NCBI GenBank assembly: GCA_026936325.1
Contig: JAPTHN010000003.1
Location: 64,492,692 to 64,556,691, forward strand
Length of the DNA: 64,000 bases
Direction: 5' to 3'
DNA from: Platynereis dumerilii
Taxonomy: Eukaryota > Annelida > Polychaeta > Phyllodocida > Nereididae
The notes beneath the pieces are model-generated. The model was not told the origin of the DNA. It worked only from the letters and a program-made list of their open reading frames with translations, and did no database searches. The position numbers were made by a program, and so were the translations under genes. This document shows positions 37,205 to 48,700 of the stretch, piece by piece. The first letter of the stretch is position 1. Every line of letters begins with the position of its first letter.

Positions 37205-38355
37205 AGATGACAGATTCTGAACTGCATTCCACTACACAATTTGTCTATGCAGCACGCACAGCAATGTTCGGACATGTTCAAAACATATATCCCTGGTAGA
37301 TCTAACGATCTACTGGCGATCAATAAGGATTAAGGAGCACTGAAATGATTTTCTTGCAGTGAATAAAAATGTTGTGATTTGAAATTGGAGCTGGCTGCAA
37401 AGTTACATAATGGCACTTTAGGCATTTGCATGTGGACAAAATGTCGTTAGAATGCAATATTGGGGCAATGTTTTCGCAATGTTTTGAAGCAATGTAAAAG
37501 ATAAGACACAAGCATGTGAGGTACCTCAATGATTGGCATATTTTATGCAAATTGATTTTTGAAATATCCTATTCAAGTTCTCGGAATTAACCCAAATGAT
37601 ATTTCAAGGAAAATTATGTTGGGGAAGTGCAGAAAAACCATTCTGCAGAATCTGCACAAGGTTCAGAAAGCAAAATAAAGAATTTTTGGTCCTATTCTTT
37701 TACATCATTTTACGTCAATCATGCTGAGATGAAGATTGATAGTGATCTACAACATAAGACAAGACACCATAATATTCAAATATTTGTTAATAAGCAAGCT
37801 TAGTATTTCTTGTTGGATCATTATCTACTAATCATTCAACTGCTTCAACTTTCTTAGTCAAATTTGCAAAACACCAAATATTTAGTAAATCAGGCAAAAC
37901 AGCTGTCAGACTGCACTAACACTAAATGTGCTGTGAAATTATACTTGCAGGAGACAAATTAATTGCAAAAAAAAATTGCCCTGGCCAATTTACCTCAATT
38001 GCTCAGACCTTCCACTTTAATTTTATAAATTCTAATGAAGTCATGATAGCTTCCAAGAGGTGGAGAAATTGTAGATGGCTTACTTAAACGAGTAGGCAAT
38101 TAAATAACTTTCCCAGGAGCCTTTCAAATGTTCCATGAACCTCCTGAATTTTTGGGCTGTGTCTGAAGGTCATGTAATTATATTATTTGGTATGCATGAT
38201 CAAAATCTTCAAACGATCATCATGCAGGTCATAGTAAGACAAATTCCTCCCCAAAATCCACAAGATTAATGGACATAAAAGTTGATAAAATTATTTGAAA
38301 CAATGCCAAATTGCACTACTTTCAGAAGCTTTTGTTTTGATAATATCACTGCATG
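37205..38355. other. interior of the TTAA element, nothing recognised
   Basis: AT-rich sequence without a convincing exon, element boundary or tandem repeat. Confidence 0.35.
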
Positions 38356-38362
38356 TAATTAA

Positions 38363-38801
38363 TTTGCTCTATACGGAAAACCAATGCAAAGACTGAAAAA
38401 TTGGTAAATGTGTTGCAAATATTTGTCAGAATTCACCTCCACTTGTGCAGCCGAGCATTGATAATATTTGCACAAATTCAGAAGAAATAGCCACTAATAT
38501 TTCACACAACAAATTATGGAATATCAAAAATGTTGTTGAAATTAACTAATGGGATTTTTGGCCATCTGTTGTTGAACTAATTTGTGAATTTGGTTTTTTA
38601 CCAGACCAAAGATGAAGCTGCATAGTGGACAACCTTTTTTCTGAATGTTTGGGAATGAGGGCTAGTGTTTGGCAAATTTCTTCTGAATTTGTGCAAATAT
38701 TATCAATGCTCGGCTGCACAAGTGGAGGTGAATTCTGACAAATATTTGCAACACATTTACCAATTTTTCAGTCTTTGCATTGGTTTTCCGTATAGAGCAA
38801 A
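38363..38801. mobile_element. TTAA-flanked MITE with perfect inverted arms of about 126 bp
   Basis: Arms 38363-38488 and 38676-38801 are identical reverse complements over about 126 bp (130 bp counting the TTAA at 38359-38362 and 38802-38805). The end is TTTGCTCTATACGG. The 187-nt loop is unrelated. Perfect arms mean either very recent arrival or arm-to-arm conversion. It is nested within the 11.66 kb TTAA element. No coding frame. Confidence 0.9.
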
Positions 38802-39069
38802 TTAAGGGTGAGGTTGATATAGGTTAATAACCTATAAGTACTCGTGCCCATCCCTGTAGGTTATATCCTGTATTTTTGCACTTGCCCGGCATAATAATGA
38901 AGTTCAGATGGGACCACAGTAGGAAGGATTGCCAAACTCTTGGCAATCAAATTCTGGTCTCAGAGGTTAGTAACCTGAGTGCAACAACTGATTACCACCA
39001 AATAGCCTATGAAAAAAAAAATTGAAATATTGGTCACAATACACTGTCATCTGAGATTTGCTAAAGCGT

Positions 39070-39770
39070 GAAAAACAAACTTTCTGACTTTAAGAACTCC
39101 AGAGTAAAGGAATTACATTCAAAATATAAATGAAAAATCTCTGATTGACAATTTCATGTAACTTGCAGGCATAATTTCCACCATATTGGCAGTGATATTG
39201 AATAAATTCTTCTGAAAGTATCAAAAATGAGATCTCTGACCCTAAAAACCCCAGAATAGAGGTGCTGGATGAAAAAATGAACGAAAACTGACAATTTCAT
39301 TCATGTGGCAGCCATATATGCGGTAAAATTGGCTGCCATCTTGGTTTGCTTGACGTAACAGAATCAAAAATGTGTCTTCTGGGCATTTAAGCCCTAAATT
39401 AGAGATACCACACAAAAGTGAATTGAGGAAAACTAAAAAAATTGTCAATTTTATAGTAAATTGAGGAAACCTAAACAAAAATTGTCAATTTTATGTCAAT
39501 GGCCACCATTTTGGCAGCCATCTTAGATTTATAAATGTCAAAGTGTCAAAAATGAAGTATATGACCTTGAAAACCGTGGATTAGAGGTATCACATCTGAA
39601 AATTGGATGAATATTCTCCAAATTACGAATAAATGAAAAGTTGAAATTCCATTTGGAGGCCATTTTGGAATCTTTACCAGTGAAATTCCAAAAGAAGTAT
39701 ACCAAATTTTATTGACTGAATGGACAGTTGACATGTTTGTCTTCACTACCCTTTTATTCACATTGTCAAG
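39070..39770. repeat. right subterminal tandem repeat, unit about 140-180 bp
   Basis: Four diverged units near 39079, 39231, 39368 and 39549 sharing GACC(C/T)TAAAAACC-like and GGCAGCCAT(C/A)TT motifs, just inside the right diverged inverted zone of the TTAA element. Confidence 0.65.
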
Positions 39771-40303
39771 TTGAGACCCTCAGATTGGCAATCGGCCATC
39801 AAATATGACCTTTTTTCCATAAATCAGTATTTTTGAAAAAATGGGCAAAAAGGCTTTCGTATTCGAGTTACACTACATCCTATAAGACTAGGACAACAAA
39901 TATCATATGTGGCCTTGAAAACCATGTGTATGCCCTATCTGATGCTATGTTTCTTTAAGCTGTAACATGTGCCGTTCAGAAGATATTGTCCATTGAAATT
40001 AAGCAAAATGTGAAATTTCCAAATTCTCTCCGGGAGCAATTTTGCACATTTTGCTCAATATCTATGGCATGTCCTGTCACAACAACCAAATGAAATTTTT
40101 TCGAATGCTTCAAGATTTTTCTTAGTGAGACCATATTCATTCACATTGAAAAGTTTCAAGTGATTCGGCCGACCCCCACAGCAAGCCAAATCCTCGATTT
40201 TCTCTGTCACTGGCTCTTAAATTTTATATTCTATACAAGGCCGGGGGGGGGGTCACAGCCGGGGGGAGCTTGCAGAAATTTTTTATTTTTGCTAGTTATA
40301 TTC

Positions 40304-41250
40304 GCGTCAGCGAACTTAGCTTAACAACAGGTCATAGTAAATTTTGAATCTGTCAGTGGAGTGAGAATGAAGGACTGCCTGTACCTGCCATGGAGTTGGT
40401 CCCTGATTAAACAGTTAGTTTCGGTAAAAGTAAACATCCCTTAATTTCTCTTGCAATACTGCAGTAGTGTCTGAAAAATTCCATTTGGTTCCTAACTATC
40501 CTATTCTGTTTTGAAAATTTCATTTTTATGCTCATTTATGTCGTCTGCATGAAAAAAGCTTATTTTGCTAACAGGTGTCGCCACCGGTGTAGCATCATGC
40601 TTGCAGTGCCACACCCAGGGAAAATGACTGAACTATCAGCAGCCTGCTTGTGAGCAGTGATGTGTGAAGTTTATTTGAGGTGTGAAGTTTAAAAGCTGAT
40701 TGCTATTACTGTACTTCAATAGCATCAATTAATTTAGGCCCAACTGATTGTGTTCTTGTTTATCATTATCATACCTCGACCATGAAAGCAGAGCTGTCAT
40801 TGGCTGAGAGCTGGTCACATGTCAGTCATTATTTTAGTATATTGACCAGGACTATTGCCCTCCAAAATTTGTTTTCCGAAAAAAAAAAAAAATTTTCAGA
40901 ATTTTTTTTTCCGAAAAATTTTTTTTCCCCGAAAATTTTTTTTTTCCGAAATTTTTTTTTTACGCATTTTTTTTTTCAATTTTTTTTTCCGCATTTTTTT
41001 TTCCAATTTTTTTTTCCAAAATTTGTTTTTTCTAAAATTTTATGCGTCTGCTTATCTACTCTCCTGTGTGAAAGGAAAACTATTTCCCTCGGCCTTCGGC
41101 CTCGTGAAATAGTTTTCACTTACACACCCTCGAGGGAAATAGATTTGACTAATGCCTCGAAATCAGTCAATATTTGTATACTATAATACGGTTTCAAAAT
41201 AAGAACAGTTAATTTGAGCTCCGCGAATCTATGGCATTGCCATCTACATA
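40304..41250. mobile_element. second insertion in the G-rich satellite, unclassified
   Basis: The satellite unit GCTAGTTATATTTCTAGGCT is broken after GCTAGTTATATT at 40303 and resumes with ATTATTTCTAGGCTGG near 41248. The 940-bp insert starts CGCGTCAGCGAACTTAGC and has no clear inverted ends. It contains a strand-asymmetric T/A block with TTTTTTTCC runs at 40872-41045. Confidence 0.5.
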
Positions 41251-41254
41251 TTAT

Positions 41255-41600
41255 TTCTAGGCTGGTCACCTCGGAGGTAATTTAAAAATTTTGGATTTTA
41301 CAAGTCCCGAGGGGGGTCACCTCGGGAGGGGTGGTCTGGTACTCGCAAAAAAAAAGTTTATTTCTGCTAGATAGGCTGGGGTCACCATGGGGGAGGTATT
41401 AAATTTTATATTCTATACAAGGCCCGGGGGGAGGGTCACATCCGGGGGGGTACTTGCAGAAATTTTTATTTTTGCTAGTTATATTTCTAGGCTGGGGGTC
41501 TCCTCGGAAGGAGGTAATTTTAAAATTTTAGATTTTACAAGTCCGGGGGGGGGGTCACGTTGGGGGGGTGTCCTCGCAAAAATTATTTTTTTTGCTAGTT
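41255..41600. repeat. G-rich satellite, right remainder
   Basis: Three or so units of the same satellite as 26640-28555, also seen briefly at 40221-40303. Confidence 0.9.
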
Positions 41601-41764
41601 ATATGCTAGGGGGCGAAAGCAGAAGAATGACACTGTTAGGTGTGCACTTGCTGTAATTATTAAATAATAACATTTTATTGAGTAGCCTACCTCTCGAGAC
41701 AACTGAGATAGCGGGCATTTTAGCAGCCATCTTTCTTCATTCCTGGAATGCCAAATGTTTTTTT

Positions 41765-42177
41765 AAAATTTGCGTATATCATAAACAGGTTATTGTCAAA
41801 CAAATGTTCAAAAATTTAAAAAATTCACCAAGTCGTTTTTTAACTGCAGTACCATGACTATGCCAATGTCAATTTAAAGAAATAAAGACAATTTTAGACA
41901 CAGTTGACTGAAATTAGTTGAGAAAATTCTTGTGATAAAGACGAGAAGCTGAAACTTTGAATTAGCATAGAGTAGGTGTTACTGAATAAAATAAAATAAT
42001 AATTATGCTTCTAGCTGCATTAGATCTCATTTAAATACCAAATTACTGGCTGCCATGCTGTTAAAAAAAAGAGAGCAGAAAATGGTAACGTCACAACTTT
42101 TTCAGCAGTGGTGACGCTATGTTGCTAGGCAACCAGACTGCTCAGAAGTATGTGCAGTGTACCACGGTTGAGTCACC
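41765..42177. mobile_element. partial copy (right part) of the GGTGACTCA TTAA element
   Basis: Closely matches 42592-43017 (shared ATAAACAGGTTATTGTCAAA, GGCTGCCATGCTGTTAAAAA and the right end GAGTCACC) and ends at the same TTAA that begins the next element. The left end is missing or not recognised. Confidence 0.75.
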
Positions 42178-42181
42178 TTAA

Positions 42182-43017
42182 GGTGACTCATGCGTGGTAG
42201 TTTGATCATACAGATTTTTCTAAAATTTTGCACAGGTAGTCGATGGGACCCATACATTCCAAAAATGAAAAATATAAAAATTTCACCGACTCGTTTGGTC
42301 GCCATGGTAACAGCATATTTGGCCTGATGACTACTTAAAAGTTGTAAATTGAGTTTTTTGTTATGTACCACAGAATAAAGCATTACATGCATTTGTCACA
42401 CAAAAACGTCAGAAATGTCTTCCCATGGATGTAAACCAATACATTTGCCACAAATTTGAAGAAAAAGGTTAAAATGCTTTTTTCTGTAAGAGCTCAAAGG
42501 GCACAAACACACTAATTAATTGCAGATTTTGCATGCATCAATTTTGGAAGTAATCCAATTTTAGGAAAACGGATCATACAGATTTTTTTTAAAATTTGCA
42601 TATATCATAAACAGGTTATTGTCAAACAAAATTTAATGTCCAAAAATAAAAAAAATTCATTGAGTCGTTTTTTAACTACAGTACCATGACTATGCCAATG
42701 TCAATTTAAAGAAATAAAGACAATTTTAGACACAGTTGACTGAAATTAGTTGAGAAAATTCTTTTGATAAAGACAAGAAGCTGAAACTTTGAATTAGCAT
42801 AGAGTAGGTGTTACTGCATTCAATAAAAAATAATTATGCTTCTACCTTCATTAGATCTCATTTAAATAGCAAATTACTGGCTGCCATGCTGTTAAAAAAA
42901 AGAGAGCAGAAAATGGTAACGTCACAACTTTTGCAGGGCCTGCAGCAGAGGTGACGCTATGTTGCTAGGCAACCAGGCTGCTCAGAAGTATGTGCAGTGT
43001 ACCACGCTTGAGTCACC
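42182..43017. mobile_element. 836-bp TTAA-flanked non-autonomous element
   Basis: The left end GGTGACTCATGCGTGGTA and reverse-complemented right end GGTGACTCAAGCGTGGTA match at 17 of 18, and TTAA borders both (42178-42181, 43018-43021). No coding frame. It abuts the partial copy on its left, so a perfect 20-bp palindrome centred on TTAA lies at 42170-42189. PiggyBac-type by target choice. Confidence 0.88.
42961..42974. promoter_or_regulatory. X-box-like palindrome GTTGCTAGGCAACC
   Basis: Fits the RFX-factor X-box consensus and is 43 bp from the right end of the TTAA element. The same sequence is at 42121-42134 in the partial copy, and a related GTCGCCATGGTAAC is at 42299-42312 near the left end. 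It may serve transposition or bind host RFX; untested. Confidence 0.5.
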
Positions 43018-43313
43018 TTAAGAGTTATAAAATTTGGTTCAGGTCTACGCCTGTGGGTACTGATTGGGAACATGACAATAAATTCAAGATGTAGGCCTTT
43101 TTCGCAGCCATCTTTTGTCATTCTTGAACTGTCCATTTGTGACCTTAATATTCCGCTTATTTTAGAGTTATGAAATTTGGTACAAGTATTCCACATTATG
43201 AATTTGTCGGCCTATAGCTCTATATGGGCAGCGACTCTGTTAGACACTAGTGTCAGCTGTCACCTTCTACTCAAACACTTGCGCAATGCTCAATGCAGCA
43301 AGTTGCACCTATA

Positions 43314-43497
43314 CTTCATTGCTATACCCTCACGTCAAGAGAATCTAGTTCGCGCAGACATCACCCTACTATACCTCAAGCTCCAGTTCCACTGTTCCTA
43401 CACTCATATTTTTTGCCTCAGACGCTCTCCCATGCTGCAAATCACACCTTCTACTTTCCCATAGGATTAACCAGCCATTGTATCCGAGGATGCTTGT
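43314..43497. repeat. dispersed repeat, copy B
   Basis: A 184-bp partner of window positions 1-184 (three differences). It directly abuts the 51-bp minisatellite on its right. About 98% identity implies recent duplication or transposition. Confidence 0.9.
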
Positions 43498-43514
43498 TGT
43501 TTTTTCGCTGGTGT

Positions 43515-44790
43515 CTCCCTTTTTCAAGTCACCTTGGTAACTCCCTTTTCCTACCTCCCTGGTATCTCCCCGATTCAAGCCTCCTTGGTAACTTCAATTT
43601 TCAGCCTCCCAATTAACTGTCTGTTTCAAGCCACCTTGGTAACTCCCTTTCCCTGAATCCTAGTTTACTTACTGTTTCCAGCCACCTTGGTAACTGCCTT
43701 TTCCTGACTCCCTGATAACTCTCTGTTTCAAGCCACCTTGGTAACTCCCTTTCCCGACTCCTCGTTAACTCTCTCTTTCAAGCCACCTTGGTAACTCCCT
43801 TTCCTGGACTCCCCTTTAACTCTCTGTTTCCAGCGAATCCAGCCACCTTGGTAACTCCCTTTTCCTGACTCCCTGTTAACACTCTGTTTCCAGCCACCTT
43901 GGTAACTCCCTTTCCTGGACTCCCTGTTAACTCTCTGTTTCAAGCCACATTGGTAACTCCCTTTTCCTGACTCCCTGTTAACTCTCTGTTTCCTGTCACC
44001 TTGGTAACTCCCTTTCCTGGACTCCCTGTTAACTCTCTGTTTCAAGCCACCTTGGTAACTCCCTTTCCTGGACTCCCTGTTAACTCTCTGTTTCAAGCCA
44101 CCTTGGTAAATCCCTTTTCCTGACTACCTGTTAACTCTCTGTTTCAAGCCATCTTGGTAACTCCCTTTTCCTGACTCCCTGTTAACTCTCTGTTTCAAGC
44201 CACCTTGGTAACTCCCTTTTCCTGACTCCCTGTTAACTCTCTGTTTCAAGCCACCTTGGTAACTCCCTTTTCCTGACTCCCTGTTAACTCTCTGTTTCAA
44301 GCCACCTTGGTAACACACTTTTCCAGCCCCCCTGTTAACTGTTTCAAGCCACCTTGGTAACTCCCTTTTCCAGCCTCCCTGTTAACTCTCTGTTTCAAGC
44401 AACCTTGGTAACTACCCTTTCCTCACTCCTTATTAACTCTGTTTCCAGCCGCCTTGGTAACTCCCTTTCCTGACTCTTTGTTAAGTCTCTGTTTCAAGCG
44501 AGCTTGGTAACTCCCTTTCCTGACTCCTTATCAACTCTGTTTCAAGCCATCTTGGTAACTCCCTTTTCCTGACTCCCTGTTAACTCTCTGTTTCAAGCCA
44601 CATTGGTAACTCCCTTTCCTGACTCCTTATTAACTCTGTTTCCAGCCACCTTGGTAACTCCCTTTCCCAGACTCCCTGTTAACTCTCTGTTTCCAACCAC
44701 CTTGGTAACTACCTTTTCCAGCCTCCCTGTAACTCACTTTTCATGCCTCCCAGGTAACTTGTTCCCTTGCTCCGTGGTATCTCCCTGTTC
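43515..44790. repeat. 51-bp minisatellite, about 25 copies
   Basis: The unit begins GTTTCAAGCCACCTTGGTAA, continues CTCCCTTTTCCTGACTCCC and ends TGTTAACTCTCT. Since 51 is a multiple of 3, the minus strand stays open as a 17-residue peptide repeat (GSYQGGLKQRVNRESGK), which I regard as a by-product. Confidence 0.95.
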
Positions 44791-45734
44791 TCTCTGGTTA
44801 GTCTTATTTTCTCAATTTAAGTAGCAATTCATGATGACCCCAGTGCTGAAGTGCTCACGTTCAGTGTCATCAGGATTACCAAAATTCTGACTAGCTGAAG
44901 CGTTTCTGAGCAAATATTGTGGTGTTAATAATTAAATTGAAAATAACCTGAAAACAATCTCTTTTATTTAAGTACTTTATTGGATGCTTAGAAATAATTA
45001 CACAAGTTCATCTTGGATAAATAAACGTAATACATAAAATACAATATGTTGCAAATACATTCATTATCTTGACTAGTTTCAACGTTTGTATATATGACGC
45101 TTCAGGTCCAGAAATTTGTAAAACATTGAGCTATATAACTTATCAAGTGATAATGATACAAGTATACAGTTACATAGAGTGATCACTGATCAAATCAGGA
45201 ATGAGTATACAATAGATGAATTCTAATGTGAGTGTGCTGTGAATGAGCAATTGTACAAAAAATTTCATGCAGGAAACAATACTGAGTATGTGAATTGGAA
45301 GGACTGATGATGTTGATAAAAATCTTTAACAAAATATCATCTGTACAACATAGTGCACTTTTCAGAGTGACATAGCTTTCAAACAATTACGCAATGCAGT
45401 GTGTCAATACAGTAGATCACTCAAAACAAACTACATGTAATGATATGCCGATTTATCATTTTGCGGAGACATTTCCAGTAACTCTCTCCTATCAACATGA
45501 TCAACATTCAATCAGTTAAGTGTTAAAATGTAAAGTTGACTTTTTATTACAGACAAAGCTTCTTTGGTCCGATGAATATCACCATAAATGTAGCACCAGG
45601 TCATGATGTGTTATAATCCATTTATAATATCATGGGATTAACAATCTGAATCTGATTAAAAGGAAAATATGTTTTCCTCTCTATGTAATAATCTAGGTTA
45701 GATTTGTGTTATCTAAAACAATCCATGCACAATT
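44791..45734. other. spacer downstream of AOAH copy 2
   Basis: AT-rich, probably including the 3' UTR of AOAH copy 2 at its right end. No other feature was recognised. Confidence 0.4.
45543..45548 (-). promoter_or_regulatory. possible poly(A) signal of AOAH copy 2
   Basis: AATAAA on the minus strand about 187 nt beyond the TAA stop of AOAH copy 2. It is the first canonical hexamer I found; weakly supported. Confidence 0.35.
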
Positions 45735-48700
45735 TTAATATCCACCTTGGTCGCCAAATATTTGTGAAATCTTATCGTTATACAGATTAATTTCGCCTAA
45801 AAATTCAGGGTGGTGTTTTTCTAACGTTTCCCAGAGTCTTCGTGACAATGCAGCCTGGCCAATCTGGAAAAAAATATTCAGGATTCTGAAAACATCGGCA
45901 AGAATCAAAATTTCAGAACCAGTTAAAAAAACGGACTTGAAAGTTTGGTAAAGTTCTGAACAACATCTGTTAATGAGTTAGCGTTGCTGCCGTATTCAGC
46001 CTGCCAATAATTTCAGTGGTAGTCATTCAGGTAATTATTTGAACGTCACCACTTTTCAACTAGAAAGTCATACGGGTTTATACCATCATTTATTTCTAAC
46101 CACGAAACCCAAGTATAAACATTCCCTGTCAGCGTCCCTGGCGGTCCGGCGTCGGCCCGGCGTCGGTCCGATGTCAGCTGCATCGGACCGGCTTTGGGCC
46201 AACGTTGGGCCGCCGAGGCACGCTGATAGGGTTGTGTGTTGGAATATTGAATGTCAATTACCTGACTAGGATGAAATCCATCCACAGCATCTAGAAGTTG
46301 CCAAGCTGTATATTTGCCATGTTCTTTTTCATACTCTTCAAAAACTGAAATGCAGTTTGGAAATGACAAATATGGCTATATTTCAGTATTTACAGCTGAC
46401 GAATGACGAGTACTCACATTTGGCTGCTGGTGAACATTAATGACCTCACAACAGGCCCTATCCATGGCATTGAAATAAGCTGTGAACTTGTCATTAAGTA
46501 ACTTGTGACCTCATGACGTCAAAACAAATTTCATGTATTACATGACAATAAATTCTTATCGTATCGTATCTTTATGACACTTAGGTGTGATAACATTGCA
46601 AGTATAGGCCATGACTTCATAAATTCGTTATGACTCAATAAGAATAACATGTTATAGATAGGTCTCTGACCTCACAATGAACATTTCAGTCCAAATCTGT
46701 ATCTTAAAGCACTTCTCATTCGTCTACTGTAAAACAGCTGTTGGTCTTCTATTTGACAAAGAATTTTTTTAAGGTCTATCTATTGGTATTATAACCTCCG
46801 CATTTTTTTGGGGGGAAATTAAGAAATACACAACTCACCCTCAGGCAAAGACAGCTCGTAATATATCATCTCAAAATTGGGATAGAAGTATTCACCAACA
46901 ATGTCCTTGATAACTTTACTGAGCGATGCTGCTCTCTGAAATATAAACAATAAACAGTTAAATTTTTACTTAAGTTTAAGAGATTTATAATCAGTCTGTG
47001 CATGAACTTTAAAGTTGATGTTTTTAAATGATAGTGTTACTGAAATGATACATGGGTTTATAGCGGCCAGAAGGCCATTCACATGTATGATGATTCAAAA
47101 TTTCTGATGATAGCATGAGACTTTCACTTTCAGTACATTGACATTTTAAACTATTGCCCTTTTTAGTCCGTACTCAATTGATCTTTTGCTTCTCGGATCT
47201 TCTTGAGCGAATTTTTCCCAGGTTGTTTATTAGGACGAATAAAAATTGTGAGTAAAATCAACTTTTTTTCTGTAGGCAGAAAGTCTGTTGGGTCGATCAA
47301 GCTAGGAAGCTTAAATCGAATGTCTGTGGACGTGAAGTTCTGCAGAATGCTGATTTTCTGATAATAGTTCAAATTTGGAAGAAATTCATTGAATTGTGTC
47401 AATTAAAATAGTTTTGACTCAACAAACTCAAATATTTCAGATGTATATTGAATACTGACCTCACTTGTTATGTTTCGTAAAGTGGCATTGCTAGTCAAGT
47501 AACCAGCACATGGAGTTATCTGAAAAACAACAATTTTGATAACAATTTTCATGGCTTAGCTGTAATAACTTCTTAATAATTTAGAAATAGGTGCTTGTTT
47601 CTCTAAAAAAATTTCCTTTTGGTCGCAACACAGTTTTTCTGCCTGGTTTCATATAGTGCAAATTACTTCTGTTTTGATAAAAAAATTTAAGTAATTAAGT
47701 GAGTAATATTTAAACTTTATTGACAAAAAGAGTCATATCTGACTCCTCTCAGGTGTGTAAAAAAACTTTTTTCAGTAAAACAAGAGGTACATTAGCCGAG
47801 GCTTTTGGGTGTGGCACTCGTGTAGCTAAAAGTGTTATTTAAGTAAACATATCAATCAATCTAAGGTTGAATAGTTTGTGATCCTTTAATAAAAGAATTT
47901 GTTCATGAATATAAATACCTGCAAACAATCGAGATAATCGTAAAAATTTGAGTAGGTCATATCTTGACGTAGTTCTCCTAGTGGATGGATTCTTTTATGA
48001 AGATGTTCGTATAAGGGGCGTCCGTCTATCAAGGACGTTAAAATTACTTTACTGCCGTATGGCAATGTCTGTTTCTGAAAAGGATGAAGCACAAAGATGT
48101 TAATTTGACAAACATAACGGTTTACTTCTTGTACTATATTGAATTACGTTCAGATGTGTTAAAATATATAGATTTACAGATACAGATATAGTTTTATTGA
48201 TCGCATGGCGAAACTTGTCTGAATACAACTCCTACAGTGCATGGTGCATTAACTGTTAAAAGCTCTAATAACACTGGGCATAAATGATTTCAAATAACGA
48301 TTTGTGTTGCAGCTCACATAATATATAAAAATATTTTTGCAATATTTTCAATGGAACAAAGATAAATTTCATTCAAGGTTAGGATGTAAATATCATTGTG
48401 AACAAAAACGTACAAGATATTCAAGTGTCGTCAATACATTTTCTTTCATTTCTTTGGGAGTTGTCATCGCTGCGACTGTGTCTTCATGTCTGAAAAACAG
48501 TATTAATGGCATCAAATATTTTTTGAGGTAAGATTATTATTGTGTTTTGTGATATTTCTTATCACCTGAAAGGATTTCTGCAAAGAGGAGCTTACGACCT
48601 TCTTGACCAAATCCGCGAGGGTTATGTCTTTCCAAGGAAACACTAATTTCAATATTATCATGATGATAAGATGCAGTATACTTCTACTCGATATAAGACA

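Larger units (their letters stand above)
28560..40216. mobile_element. 11.66 kb TTAA-flanked (piggyBac-type) element inserted in the G-rich satellite
   Basis: The ends are GAGCCAGTGACAGAGAAAAT at 28560 and its exact reverse complement at 40216, with similarity extending to about 28 bp (one mismatch), each bordered by TTAA (28556-28559, 40217-40220). Removing the element plus one TTAA restores the satellite unit GGTATTAAATTTTATATTCT exactly. Inside each end lies a diverged inverted zone of about 430 bp, then subterminal tandem repeats. No transposase frame is visible. It carries nested MITEs, a minisatellite and a promoter-like block. TTAA targeting is the hallmark of piggyBac; the TIR start (GAG rather than CCC) is unusual for that family. 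Confidence 0.85.

Noticed and set aside
28560-40216. Large inverted-end element considered as a Polinton
   Set aside because: The TTAA duplication is wrong for that group, and no polymerase, integrase or capsid-like frame is visible.
40782-41186. Phe/Lys-rich frame
   Set aside because: Produced by a run of T-rich and A-rich tracts (40872-41045), not protein-like.
43728-44318. 17-residue peptide repeat on the minus strand
   Set aside because: The 51-bp unit keeps a frame open by arithmetic; variable units break it.
47163-47402. 79-codon minus-strand frame between AOAH copy 2 exons 16 and 17
   Set aside because: Falls in an intron with good splice sites on either side; no homology recognised and no place for it in the AOAH protein.
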